Assembly: GCF_011602485.2 (NCBI RefSeq)
Contig: NZ_CP050022.2
Span: forward strand, 5,414,001-5,478,000
Source of the DNA: Bradyrhizobium sp. 1(2017)
GTDB taxonomy: Bacteria > Pseudomonadota > Alphaproteobacteria > Rhizobiales > Xanthobacteraceae
DNA: 64,000 bases
Direction: 5' to 3'
Position numbers and translations under genes: made by a program. Shown here one piece after another: positions 8,666 to 17,158 of this stretch. Numbering within the stretch: position 1 is the first letter of the stretch; each line of letters starts with the position of its first letter. The notes under the pieces were generated by a model, which was not told where the DNA came from, searched no databases, and saw only the letters and a program-made list of their open reading frames with translations.

Positions 8666-10945
8666 TTAGCGGAGCAGCTGCAGCACGCTCTGCTGCGACT
8701 GGTTGGCCAGCGACAGCGCGGAGACCGCGATGGACTGGCGGGTCGACAGCGCCTGGCTGTTCGCCGCCTCGACGTTGGTGTCGGCCAGCGTCAGGTTGGA
8801 CGAACCGGTCTGCAGCACGTTGATCAGGTTCTTGTTGAAGTCCTGACGAACCTGAACGATCGTCAGGTTCGAACCCAGAGCCGAGGCTTCCGAGCGCAGC
8901 GTGCTCGACGCGGCGTTCAGGTTGGTCAGCACCTTGTTGGTGGCAGCGTTGTCGATGAAGTCGACACCGCTGGTCAGCGCAGCAAGGCCCAGACCCTTGG
9001 AGTTGTAGGTCACGCCGGTGATGCTCAGGTTCGACTTGCCGGTCTCGTCGAACACCAGCTTGAGCTGGTCGCCGTTCAAGAGGTTGACACCGTTGAACGA
9101 GGAGTCCTGCGCCGTCGAGTCGATCTGGTTCAGGATGTTGTTGTACTGAGACACCAGGTTCGCACGAGCCGTCTGTGCAACCGCATCCGCGATGGGAGTG
9201 GAAGCCGTCGAGAAGGTCAGTGCCGAAGTGAGCGTGCCGCCGATCGCGCCGCCGGCGGCCGTCGAGCCGATGGTCGAGGACGCGTAGTCGTTGGTGGTCG
9301 AGATCGTCAGCAGGCCGTTGGCGTCGATCGTCGCGGACAGGTTGTTGGCCTGCAGCTTGGTGTTGAGCTGATCGAGCGTCTTGACCGTGCCGTTGGTGCC
9401 GTCGCCGAAGGTGACGTTGACCGCCGTGCCCGCGTTGAAGGCGGCGAAGGTCAAGGTCTTGCCGCTGATGCCGCCGACGCCGGAGGTACGGGCCGCCGTG
9501 AAGGCGGTCGCGGTGCCGGTGTTGCCGGCGAGGCCAAGCGCGTTCAGCGCGTTGCCGGTGCCGGTGATCGACAGGTCGGCATTGACGCCGGTCGAGAGCT
9601 TGAGCTGACCCGAGGCGTTGATCGACGAGTTGGTCTGGCCGGTGGCCGTCGCAAGCGTCGCGGTGCCGTTGGCATTGACCGTCGCGGTCTGCACGCCTGT
9701 GGCAAGGTCGATCGCCTTCAGGACGTCGTTGATCGAGCCGCCCTGCAGATAGACCGTCGAGTTGCCGGCGCCGTCGGTGAGGACGTTACCGCTCGCGCCA
9801 AAGCCGGTCGGAACGCTGGGAGCACCGGTCGTACCCGGGGTCGGCGCGTTCTTGAAGGTGATGACGTGACCGTTGACGTTCAGCGTCGAGCCGTCCGTGA
9901 TCGTCGCACCCAGCGAGGTCGCGCTGGTGGTGCGGTTGACGCTCACGGTGGCGTTGCCGCCGCCGACTGCGCCGCTCACGCCGAGGGCCTTGAGCAGGTC
10001 GGCCTTGCCGGTGAGGCTCAGATCCGCACCCGTCGAGCTCTTCAGCGTGACCTGGCCACCAGCAACGCTCGAGGCGGTCTGGTTGACGCTCGTCGCGATC
10101 GTCGCAGCACCCGAGCTGATGGCGACCGTCTTCACGCCGCTGGCGAGATCGACCGCGGTCAACAGGTCGTTGACGGTCGCAGCCGGGGTACCGGCGGTGC
10201 CGAGATAGACGGTGGTGTTGCCGTTGCCGTCGGTGACGAGGTTGCCGCTGACGCCCGAGCCGGACGGGACCGCCGTCGACGCCGGCGCAGAGCCGCTACG
10301 GAACGTGATGGTCTTGCCGTTCACGGTCAGCGTGTCGCCGTCGGCGGGCTGCGCGTTGCCGACGAGGCCGGTTGCGGTCGTGCCCGAGGTGGCGATCAGG
10401 GTGATGGTGCCGGTCAGGGCCGTGGTGCCGTCGCCGGCCGTTGCCGCGGTGCCCGTGAACGTGCCGAGGGTGGCGCCGAGCGAGGTGGTGCCGTTCGCCG
10501 CCGTGGTGCCGCCGGCCGTGCCGTTATACACCACGTTGCTGCTCGCCGTCGCACTGGCGTAGGAGGTCGTGCCACGCAAATCGGCCGCCGTCGCGCCGGA
10601 GATGGTGGTGGAGACGTTCGACTTGGTGGAGTAGCCGACGGTGGTCTGCAGCGCCTGGTTGGCGATCGACTTGGCGCTGTCGATCAGCTTCTGCAGCGAG
10701 GTGATGCCGGTGTTGGCAGCCTGCAGTACCTGCACGCCGTTGGCGATGCCGTCGAGCAGGTTGTTGATGTCGCTGGCGCGGTTGTCGAGCGACTGTGCGG
10801 TGAAGAAGTTGGTGGGATTGTCCAGGGCCGAGTTGACGCTCTTGCCGGTCGACAGACGGCTCTGCGTGGTGGCGAGAAGATCAGCGGTGGACTGGAGAGA
10901 AAGCAGGTTCTGACGAACCGACGCAGAAAGAACAATACCGGACAT
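8666..10945 (-). CDS. fliC: large flagellin 3
   Basis: The 759-residue flagellin begins MSGIVLSASVRQNLLSLQST and ends SLANQSQQSVLQLLR. It has the same domain plan as its neighbours: helical D0/D1 ends of about 140 residues each and a long Thr/Ala/Gly beta insert with repeated NGKTITF/NGHVITF modules. Large stretches are identical at DNA level to flagellins 2 and 4. At the 3' end the identity with flagellin 4 runs past the stop codon into the terminator stem, a sign of recent duplication or gene conversion. The ribosome site is AGAAGGGTAAC. Expression probably depends on the upstream element at 11022-11071, and post-transcriptional control by FlbT is expected. Confidence 0.96.
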   Translation of the reverse strand: MSGIVLSASVRQNLLSLQSTADLLATTQSRLSTGKSVNSALDNPTNFFTAQSLDNRASDINNLLDGIANGVQVLQAANTGITSLQKLIDSAKSIANQALQTTVGYSTKSNVSTTISGATAADLRGTTSYASATASSNVVYNGTAGGTTAANGTTSLGATLGTFTGTAATAGDGTTALTGTITLIATSGTTATGLVGNAQPADGDTLTVNGKTITFRSGSAPASTAVPSGSGVSGNLVTDGNGNTTVYLGTAGTPAATVNDLLTAVDLASGVKTVAISSGAATIATSVNQTASSVAGGQVTLKSSTGADLSLTGKADLLKALGVSGAVGGGNATVSVNRTTSATSLGATITDGSTLNVNGHVITFKNAPTPGTTGAPSVPTGFGASGNVLTDGAGNSTVYLQGGSINDVLKAIDLATGVQTATVNANGTATLATATGQTNSSINASGQLKLSTGVNADLSITGTGNALNALGLAGNTGTATAFTAARTSGVGGISGKTLTFAAFNAGTAVNVTFGDGTNGTVKTLDQLNTKLQANNLSATIDANGLLTISTTNDYASSTIGSTAAGGAIGGTLTSALTFSTASTPIADAVAQTARANLVSQYNNILNQIDSTAQDSSFNGVNLLNGDQLKLVFDETGKSNLSITGVTYNSKGLGLAALTSGVDFIDNAATNKVLTNLNAASSTLRSEASALGSNLTIVQVRQDFNKNLINVLQTGSSNLTLADTNVEAANSQALSTRQSIAVSALSLANQSQQSVLQLLR

Positions 10946-11021
10946 TGAGTGTTACCCTTCTGGTACGCAACGCAACAAACTTCGATTAGGATTAATCGAT
11001 GCCGGGACGGTGAACGCAGAC

Positions 11022-11071
11022 GGCTAACAAAGCATGAAGCGTGTCGCGCCGAACCGTGCGCGGATTCACCA
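11022..11071 (-). promoter_or_regulatory. conserved flagellin upstream element (copy 3)
   Basis: This 50-base block aligns position for position with the one before flagellin 2; the last 11 bases CTTTGTTAGCC and the first seven TGGTGAA are identical. It lies about 75 bases before the start codon. The remainder of the 10946-11302 gap shows only the degenerate CtrA-like GTCAACCATAAC near 11159 and the flagellin 4 terminator. Confidence 0.45.
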
Positions 11072-11240
11072 TGCGAGCGATCGGAGCCGGATCGAGCTCG
11101 CTCATATCGCCATGATAGGATGATGCTTTTTCGCGCAGCGACCAGATGTTTGCGACTTGTCAACCATAACTCAGAGTGAGCAATTGGCTGCATCCGAATG
11201 CATCGTTCCACTTTGCCGATCGGCACTCTGAGGCCGGCGC

Positions 11241-11272
11241 AAAAAGAAAGCGGCGGGGCCGAAGCCCCGCCG
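11241..11272 (-). terminator. Rho-independent terminator of flagellin 4
   Basis: Nine-base perfect arms CGGCGGGGC and GCCCCGCCG with a four-base loop are followed on the minus strand by an interrupted U run (CUUUCUUUUU). It is 30 bases past the flagellin 4 stop. Confidence 0.83.
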
Positions 11273-11302
11273 CCGGATCTTGCTTGCGATGTCGTCCGCC
11301 AG

Positions 11303-13582
11303 TTAGCGGAGCAGCTGCAGCACGCTCTGCTGCGACTGGTTGGCCAGCGACAGCGCGGAGACCGCGATGGACTGGCGGGTCGACAGCGCCTGGCTGTTGG
11401 CCGCTTCGGTGTTGGTGTCGGCCAGTGTCAGGTTGGACGAGCCGGTCTGCAGCACGTTGATCAGGCTCTTGTTGAAGTCCTGACGAACCTGCACCACCGA
11501 GAGGTTCGAACCGAGGCTGGAGGCTTCCGAGCGCAGCGTGCTCGACGCCGCGTTCAGGTTGGTCAGCACCTTGTTGGTGGCAGCGTTGTCGATGAAGTCG
11601 ACACCGCTGGTCAGCGCAGCAAGGCCCAGACCCTTGGAGTTGTAGGTCACGCCGGTGATGCTCAGGTTCGACTTGCCGGTCTCGTCGAACACCAGCTTGA
11701 GCTGGTCGCCGTTCAAGAGGTTGACACCGTTGAACGAGGAGTCCTGCGAGGTCGTGTCGATCTGGTTCAGGATGTTGTTGTACTGAGACACCAGGTTCGC
11801 ACGCGAGGTCTGTGCAACCGTATCCTGGACGGGGGTGGAAGCCGTCGAGAAGGTGAGCGACGAGGTCAGCGTGCCGCCGATCGCACCACCCGCGGCGCTC
11901 GATCCGATGGTCGAGGACGCGTAGTCGTTGGTGGTCGAGATCGTCAGCAGGCCGTTGGCGTCGATCGTCGCGGACAGGTTGTTGGCCTGCAGCTTGGTGT
12001 TGAGCTGATCGAGCGTCTTGACCGTGCCGTTGGTGCCGTCGCCGAAGGTGACGTTGACCGCCGTGCCGCCATTGAAGGAGCTGAAGGTCAAGGTCTTGCC
12101 GCTGATGCCGCCGACGCCGGAGGTACGGGCCGCCGTGAAGGCGGTCGCGGTGCCGGTGTTGCCGGCGAGGCCAAGCGCGTTCAGCGCGTTGCCGGTGCCG
12201 GTGATCGACAGGTCGGCGTTGACGCCGGTCGAGAGCTTGAGCTGGCCCGAGGCGTTGATCGACGAGTTGGTCTGGCCGGTGGCCGTCGCAAGCGTCGCGG
12301 TGCCGTTGGCATTGACCGTCGCGGTCTGCACGCCGGTGGCGAGGTCGATCGCCTTCAGGACGTCGTTGACCGAGCCGCCCTGCAGATAGACCGTCGAGTT
12401 GCCGTTGCCGTCGGTGAGGACGTTACCGCTCGCGCCAAAACCGGTCGGAACGCTGGGAGCACCGGTCGTACCCGGGGTCGGCGCGTTCTTGAAGGTGATG
12501 ACGTGACCGTTGACGTTCAGCGTCGAGCCGTCCGTGATCGTCGCACCCAGCGAGGTCGCGCTCGTGGTACGGTTGACGCTCACGGTGGCGTTGCCGCCGC
12601 CGACTGCGCCGCTCAGCCCGAGAGCCTTGAGCAGGTCGGCCTTGCCGGTAACGCTCAGATCCGCACCCGTCGAGCTCTTCAGCGTGACGGCGCCCGCAGC
12701 GACGCTCGAAGCGGTCTGGTTGACGCTCGTGGCGATCGTCGCAGCACCCGAGCTGATGGCAGCCGTCTTCACGCCGCTGGCGAGATCGACTGCGGTCAAC
12801 AGGTCGTTGACGGTCGCAGCCGGGGTGCCGGCGGTGCCGAGATAGACAGTGGTGTTGCCGCTGCCGTCGGTGACGAGGTTACCGCTGACGCCCGAGCCGG
12901 ACGGGACCGCCGTCGACGCCGGCGCAGAGCCGCTGCGGAATGTAATGGTCTTGCCGTTTACGGTCAGCGTGTCGCCGTCGGCGGGCTGCGCGTTGCCGAC
13001 GAGGCCGGTTGCGGTCGTGCCCGAGGTGGCGATCAGGGTGATGGTGCCGGTCAGGGCCGTGGTGCCGTCGCCGGCCGTTGCCGCGGTGCCCGTGAACGTG
13101 CCGAGGGTGGCGCCGAGCGAGGTGGTGCCGTTCGCCGCGGTGGTGCCGCCGGCAGCGCCGCTAAACACGACGTTGCTGCTCGCCGTCGCGCTGGCGTAGG
13201 AGGTCGTACCACGCAGGTCGGCCGCCGTCGCACCGGAGATGGTGGCGGAGACGTTCGACTTGGTGGAATAGCCGACGGTGGTCTGCAGCGCCTGGTTGGC
13301 GATCGACTTGGCGCTGTCGATCAGCTTCTGCAGCGAGGTGATGCCGGTGTTGGCAGCCTGCAGCACCTGCACGCCGTTGGCGATGCCGTCGAGCAGGTTG
13401 TTGATGTCGCTGGCGCGGTTGTCGAGCGACTGTGCGGTGAAGAAGTTGGTGGGATTGTCGAGAGCCGAGTTGACGCTCTTGCCGGTCGACAGACGGTTCT
13501 GCGTGGTGGCGAGAAGATCGGCGGTGGACTGGAGGGAGAGCAGGTTCTGGCGAACCGATGCGGAGAGAACGATACCGGACAT
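11303..13582 (-). CDS. fliC: large flagellin 4
   Basis: The 759-residue flagellin starts MSGIVLSASVRQNLLSLQST at the ATG at 13582; an upstream in-frame extension to 13801 lacks flagellin similarity and is not used. It ends SLANQSQQSVLQLLR. Its N- and C-terminal core helices are nearly identical to copies 2 and 3, and the surface insert is slightly different (for example VFSGAAGG in place of VYNGTAGG). It is the first flagellin after flbT and is read away from it. The ribosome site is AGAAAGGTAAC. The shared ends should let all four copies co-assemble; differences would be exposed on the filament surface. Confidence 0.96.
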   Translation of the reverse strand: MSGIVLSASVRQNLLSLQSTADLLATTQNRLSTGKSVNSALDNPTNFFTAQSLDNRASDINNLLDGIANGVQVLQAANTGITSLQKLIDSAKSIANQALQTTVGYSTKSNVSATISGATAADLRGTTSYASATASSNVVFSGAAGGTTAANGTTSLGATLGTFTGTAATAGDGTTALTGTITLIATSGTTATGLVGNAQPADGDTLTVNGKTITFRSGSAPASTAVPSGSGVSGNLVTDGSGNTTVYLGTAGTPAATVNDLLTAVDLASGVKTAAISSGAATIATSVNQTASSVAAGAVTLKSSTGADLSVTGKADLLKALGLSGAVGGGNATVSVNRTTSATSLGATITDGSTLNVNGHVITFKNAPTPGTTGAPSVPTGFGASGNVLTDGNGNSTVYLQGGSVNDVLKAIDLATGVQTATVNANGTATLATATGQTNSSINASGQLKLSTGVNADLSITGTGNALNALGLAGNTGTATAFTAARTSGVGGISGKTLTFSSFNGGTAVNVTFGDGTNGTVKTLDQLNTKLQANNLSATIDANGLLTISTTNDYASSTIGSSAAGGAIGGTLTSSLTFSTASTPVQDTVAQTSRANLVSQYNNILNQIDTTSQDSSFNGVNLLNGDQLKLVFDETGKSNLSITGVTYNSKGLGLAALTSGVDFIDNAATNKVLTNLNAASSTLRSEASSLGSNLSVVQVRQDFNKSLINVLQTGSSNLTLADTNTEAANSQALSTRQSIAVSALSLANQSQQSVLQLLR

Positions 13583-13674
13583 GACTCTGTTACCTTTCTG
13601 GTAAACGACGCTACTGTTACACGTCTGCTTGGATCGAGCGTGATCCAGCGACCGGCGGACCGTGGCGCTGAGAC

Positions 13675-13695
13675 CTCTAACGAAGCATGAAATGA
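13675..13695 (-). promoter_or_regulatory. flagellin upstream element (copy 4, partial)
   Basis: The minus-strand block TTTCATTTCATGCTTCGTTAG matches the distal part of the elements before flagellins 2 and 3 (TTCATGCTTTGTTAG in copy 3). The proximal part is only loosely conserved. Position relative to the start codon is similar (about 95-115 bases). Confidence 0.35.
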
Positions 13696-13811
13696 AACCG
13701 GCGCTTTTGCCCGGTCGCGCGTGATTCGCGCCGGGAAGCCGCTCGCAGGATTGCGCCCTCGCACAACGACAACTTTGAAAACGTTGAGCTTTTCCGTGCA
13801 AAGCCCGAGAA

Positions 13812-13826
13812 TTTACGACTCGTTAA
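13812..13826 (+). promoter_or_regulatory. near-consensus CtrA-type box before flbT
   Basis: TTTA, seven bases, TTAA is one base off the consensus and lies 77 bases before the flbT start, on its strand. The rest of the 13583-13902 gap holds the flagellin 4 leader and nothing else recognisable. Confidence 0.35.
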
Positions 13827-13902
13827 CTCATTCCGAGCGAGAATCCTGCTTTGACGGACCGCAACGAACGCTCGGTTACGAAAGCGTTGATGGAGAACAG
13901 GC

Positions 13903-14325
13903 ATGGCCCTCAAGGTCGAGCTCAGACCGCACGAGCGCATCATCGTCGGTAACTGCGTGATTACCAACACGGACCAGCGCGCCCGCCTCCTGATCGACGG
14001 CGACAACGTGCCGATCCTGCGCGAGCGCGACATCCTCACGCCGGAGACCGCGGACACGCCCGCCAAGCTGGTCTACCTGGCGGTCCAGCTCATGTACATC
14101 TCGCCCGATCCGCAGACCCAGCACGGCACCTATTTCAACCTGGTGCGCGACATCGTCACCGCGGTGCCGAGCGCCTGGCCAATCATCGAAGCCATCAACA
14201 ACAACATCCTCAACGGCGACCTCTACCGGGCGCTGAAGGACGCCCGCAAGCTGATCGCATATGAAGAAAAGCTGCGCGATCAGTTCGAGGCCACGCAGCC
14301 CAAGGCGGAGAGCACCGCCGCCTGA
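13903..14325 (+). CDS. flbT: flagellin post-transcriptional regulator FlbT
   Basis: The 140-residue protein begins MALKVELRPHERIIVGNCVI, contains NxDQRARLLIDGDNVPILRE and a helical C-terminal half with QLMYISPDP and AINNNILNGDLYRALKDARK; these are the conserved blocks of FlbT. In Caulobacter FlbT binds the 5' leader of flagellin mRNA and destabilises it until the hook is complete, acting with FlaF. Here it stands divergently from the four flagellins, whose leaders are its likely targets. The ATG at 903 bases into the block follows a GGAGA ribosome site. Confidence 0.93.
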   Translation: MALKVELRPHERIIVGNCVITNTDQRARLLIDGDNVPILRERDILTPETADTPAKLVYLAVQLMYISPDPQTQHGTYFNLVRDIVTAVPSAWPIIEAINNNILNGDLYRALKDARKLIAYEEKLRDQFEATQPKAESTAA

Positions 14326-14368
14326 CCACACGCGATCGCAACGGCCGCGCGAGCGGCCGAGCCGCACA

Positions 14369-14407
14369 ACGACAACAGCCCCGGATCATCTCCGGGGCCG
14401 TTGTCGT
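14369..14407. terminator. long hairpin between flbT and the PLP decarboxylase gene
   Basis: ACGACAAC-A-GCCCCGGA pairs with TCCGGGGC-C-GTTGTCGT around a five-base loop, 16 base pairs with one internal mismatch. It sits in the convergent gap and likely stops both transcripts, though no U-tract follows. Confidence 0.5.
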
Positions 14408-14425
14408 CTCAGGCCTGCATCGGCG

Positions 14426-15925
14426 CTACTGCGCGGCGAGCGGCGGCGCTTCGACCTCGATCACTCCGTCGCCGGCTCGGCGCCCGCCGAACTCCAGCAC
14501 GGCCGCGACCAGCGCATCGATGTCGGTCTCGTCGGTGCGGTGATTGACGATCGCGGCGCGGATCGCGAACTTGCCGTCCAGCGTCGTGCTCGACGGGGCC
14601 GCGACACCGGCCTCCTGGATGTCGGCGACGATCTCGCGATTGACCGCATCATCGGCGCGGTAGCGGAAGCAGACGATGTTGAGATTGACCGGCGCCAGCA
14701 ATTCCAGCCGCGGCTCGGCGACAATGCGCGCCTCCAGATATTTCGCGAGCGCGCAGCTTCGCGCGACCACCGCACCGAGCCGATCGGTGCCGAACGTCTT
14801 CAACGTGAACCAGGTCTTCAGCGCACGGAAGCCGCGCGACAGATCTGGACCGAGATCGCAGGGCCAGACTGCGCCCGCCGCAAGTCCCCTCGCCTCGCGG
14901 CGCAGATAGGCCGCGGGCTGTGCAAAAGCCTGCCGGTGCTGCTCGCCGTCACGCACCAGCAGGAAGCCGGCATCGTAGGGCACCTGCCCCCATTTGTGGA
15001 AGTCGAGCGCGATGGAATCCGCAAGCTCGATGCCGCCGAGCAGCGGCGCGAGTTCAGGCGAGAGGATGGCGAGCGCACCGAAGGCGCCGTCGACGTGAAA
15101 CCAGATCCCTTCCTCGTGGCACAGCTCCGCGACTGCCTTGAGATCGTCGATCGCGCCGACATCGACCGTGCCGGCAGACGCGACCACCAGGAACGGCTTG
15201 AAGCCGACCTCGCGGTCAATAGCGATCTGCGCGCGCAACGCGGCAACATCGATGCGATGATCGGCATCGACACCGATCTTGCGCAGCGCATCCGTGCCGA
15301 ACCCGGCAATGTCCATCGCCCTCGAGATGCAGCCATGTGCGGCGTGCGACGTATAGGCCGTGAGCACCGCGCCGTCATTGCCGAGGCCGTGTTGCCGCGC
15401 CAGCGTGCCGAGCGCGTTCGTACGGGCCACCAGCACCGCCATCAGATTGGCCATCGACGTGCCCGTGACGAAGATGCCGCTCGCACTATCCGGAAAGCCG
15501 AACAGGCAGCGCATCCACGCCACGATCTGGCGCTCGACCTCGATCGGCATGTGGTCGCGTCCGCCGAGATTGGCATTGAGGCCGGCTGCGAGCATTTCCG
15601 CGAGCATGCCGACCGCGGTGCCGCCGCCATGGACCCAGCCCATGAAGCCTGGATGGACGTTGCCGGTCGCATAGGGTGCGACATGCTCGCTGAATTCGCG
15701 ATAGACGTCGGCGAGATCGTTTGCCTCGCGCGGCACGTCGGCCTTCAACGCCGCACGGGTCGCATCGGGGATCGGCTGCCACACCGGGCGCGCACGAACA
15801 TTGGCGATGCCGTCAATCGCATCATCGAGCATACGATGAGCCAGTGCACGCAACTCGCTCCAGTCCTGCGGGTCGAGCGAGCTGTGGGTGACGGAGCTTT
15901 GCGCGTTACGGATGATCTCGTTCAT
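14426..15925 (-). CDS. PLP-dependent group II decarboxylase
   Basis: The 499-residue protein shows the group II (aromatic-amino-acid/glutamate type) decarboxylase plan: HPGFMGWVHGGG near residue 90, the phosphate-binding TGTSMANLMA, AYTSHAAHGCISRAMDIAG, the cofactor-contacting HVDGAFGALAI, and the lysine that binds PLP in ALDFHKWGQVPYDAGFLL. Substrate cannot be read from sequence; an aromatic or acidic amino acid is typical. The ATG at 15925 overlaps the stop of the ATP-grasp gene by four bases (ATGA), so it is the last gene of a coupled operon. Frames open upstream to 16102 overlap the ATP-grasp gene and are not used. The location beside flbT suggests a link to flagellar biology, but this is inference. 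Confidence 0.85.
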   Translation of the reverse strand: MNEIIRNAQSSVTHSSLDPQDWSELRALAHRMLDDAIDGIANVRARPVWQPIPDATRAALKADVPREANDLADVYREFSEHVAPYATGNVHPGFMGWVHGGGTAVGMLAEMLAAGLNANLGGRDHMPIEVERQIVAWMRCLFGFPDSASGIFVTGTSMANLMAVLVARTNALGTLARQHGLGNDGAVLTAYTSHAAHGCISRAMDIAGFGTDALRKIGVDADHRIDVAALRAQIAIDREVGFKPFLVVASAGTVDVGAIDDLKAVAELCHEEGIWFHVDGAFGALAILSPELAPLLGGIELADSIALDFHKWGQVPYDAGFLLVRDGEQHRQAFAQPAAYLRREARGLAAGAVWPCDLGPDLSRGFRALKTWFTLKTFGTDRLGAVVARSCALAKYLEARIVAEPRLELLAPVNLNIVCFRYRADDAVNREIVADIQEAGVAAPSSTTLDGKFAIRAAIVNHRTDETDIDALVAAVLEFGGRRAGDGVIEVEAPPLAAQ

Positions 15926-17157
15926 GTCGCGCTTCCCTCGCCCGCTCGTGCATGCCGCGACAGCATCGCCGTGAACGCCGCAAATATCTTGCGCATCTGC
16001 GGCGGCTTGTACGGAAACACGACCGGCGAATCCATGTTGTGCACGACGGCGGTATTGTCGGCCTCGAACACCAGGAGCTCGCCATTCTGGTTCTCGGCGC
16101 AATCGACAATGAAATAGTCGAGGCCGACGCGCCTGCTCAGCTCATCGAGCGCGTGCTCGTGCCGAGCTGCGAAGGCGTGATCGAAGTCGAGCATGAAGAC
16201 GGCCTCTTCAGCCCGCTTCTCCTCGCTGAACGCCATGTAGGCGTTGAGGTACCAGATGTCCCAGCGATCGGCGATCGCCATGTGGCAGGCGTAAGGTTTG
16301 CCGTCGACCATGGCGAGACGATATTTGCGGTAGAGTCCGTCGGGGCTGGCATAGTCGACGAAGCGTGCGACGAAGAAATCCTGCTCTTTGCGTGCGGCGA
16401 GATAGGCCTCGAGCGCCGCCGCGTCGTCGAGCTTCGCGAGCCCGACGCCGGCATGTGAGCCGCGCGGCCGCGCGATCATCGGAAAGTGCAATTCGTTCGC
16501 GATCGTCCCGCAGGCGATCCGCCCCTGCGCGAGATCCGACAATTGCGTGCGCGTAGCGTGGACGGTCGCGGGAATGTCGAGGCCGGGCACGCCCGCCAGC
16601 AGCCGATACAGCTTGTCGCGATCGAGGTTGCCGATCAGATCGGGGCGATTGAGCAGCGGACGGGGCCAGTGTGGCGCGGCCTTCTCGATCAGCGCGAGCG
16701 CGTCCCGGCACTCCTCCGAGTCGGACGCAACCACGATCGCAACGTCGTGGTCGGGCAAGCTCTCGGGCAGACCGACGCCCTTGACCACGTAGAGCGTCAA
16801 CAGCTCGATGTCGGAGCCTTCGAGCAGGAAATCGATCGGCGTGTTGCCGCCCATGTCGATGTCGGCCGCAAGCGCGAGCAAGCGCAAGCCCGGCTTCGCG
16901 GCCGCGCTCGGCGTACGAAACAACTGATGGAAGGTGAGCACCTCCGACTGGATCGCAAGCCCCGCCTCCTTGTCGCCAAGGAGCTGGACGATCAGCGACA
17001 GATCGAGACCCTCGCCCGCCTGCGCCGTCCCCTCCGTGATCCGGACGACGAGTTGATCGCGCAAGGGCTGCAGATCGACACCTTCGAAGGCCTGGCGCGT
17101 CAGCTGCGCGAAGCCGATGCGGTCGGCATAATTGGCCGCGGAAACTGGCTGCTGCAT
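15922..17157 (-). CDS. ATP-grasp (RimK-like) ligase of unknown substrate
   Basis: The 411-residue protein has a helical N-terminal ~180 residues of unclear family and a C-terminal ATP-grasp fold. Seen motifs are ELHFPMIARPRGSHAGVGLAK (the strand and glycine loop holding ATP), FFVARFVDY with a following YRKYRLAMVDGKPYACHMAI, and the acidic metal-binding end VDCAENQNGELLVFEADNTA. Such enzymes join a carboxylate to an amine or thiol through an acyl phosphate. It starts one base after the stop of the upstream PLP gene and overlaps the downstream decarboxylase by four bases. A product such as an amidated or peptide-like modification is plausible; the substrate is unknown. Confidence 0.75.
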   Translation of the reverse strand: MQQPVSAANYADRIGFAQLTRQAFEGVDLQPLRDQLVVRITEGTAQAGEGLDLSLIVQLLGDKEAGLAIQSEVLTFHQLFRTPSAAAKPGLRLLALAADIDMGGNTPIDFLLEGSDIELLTLYVVKGVGLPESLPDHDVAIVVASDSEECRDALALIEKAAPHWPRPLLNRPDLIGNLDRDKLYRLLAGVPGLDIPATVHATRTQLSDLAQGRIACGTIANELHFPMIARPRGSHAGVGLAKLDDAAALEAYLAARKEQDFFVARFVDYASPDGLYRKYRLAMVDGKPYACHMAIADRWDIWYLNAYMAFSEEKRAEEAVFMLDFDHAFAARHEHALDELSRRVGLDYFIVDCAENQNGELLVFEADNTAVVHNMDSPVVFPYKPPQMRKIFAAFTAMLSRHARAGEGSAT

Positions 17158-17158
17158 C

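Noticed and set aside
6038..13690. Very long plus-strand open frames opposite the flagellins (up to 830 codons)
   Set aside because: They lie antisense to the flagellins, are rich in Arg/Gly/Asp, lack ribosome sites and resemble no family. High GC with strong codon bias leaves the antisense frame open.
13583..13801. N-terminal extension of flagellin 4
   Set aside because: Flagellins 1-3 all start at the equivalent MS(G/N)IVLSASV methionine with a good ribosome site, and the extension would cover the promoter.
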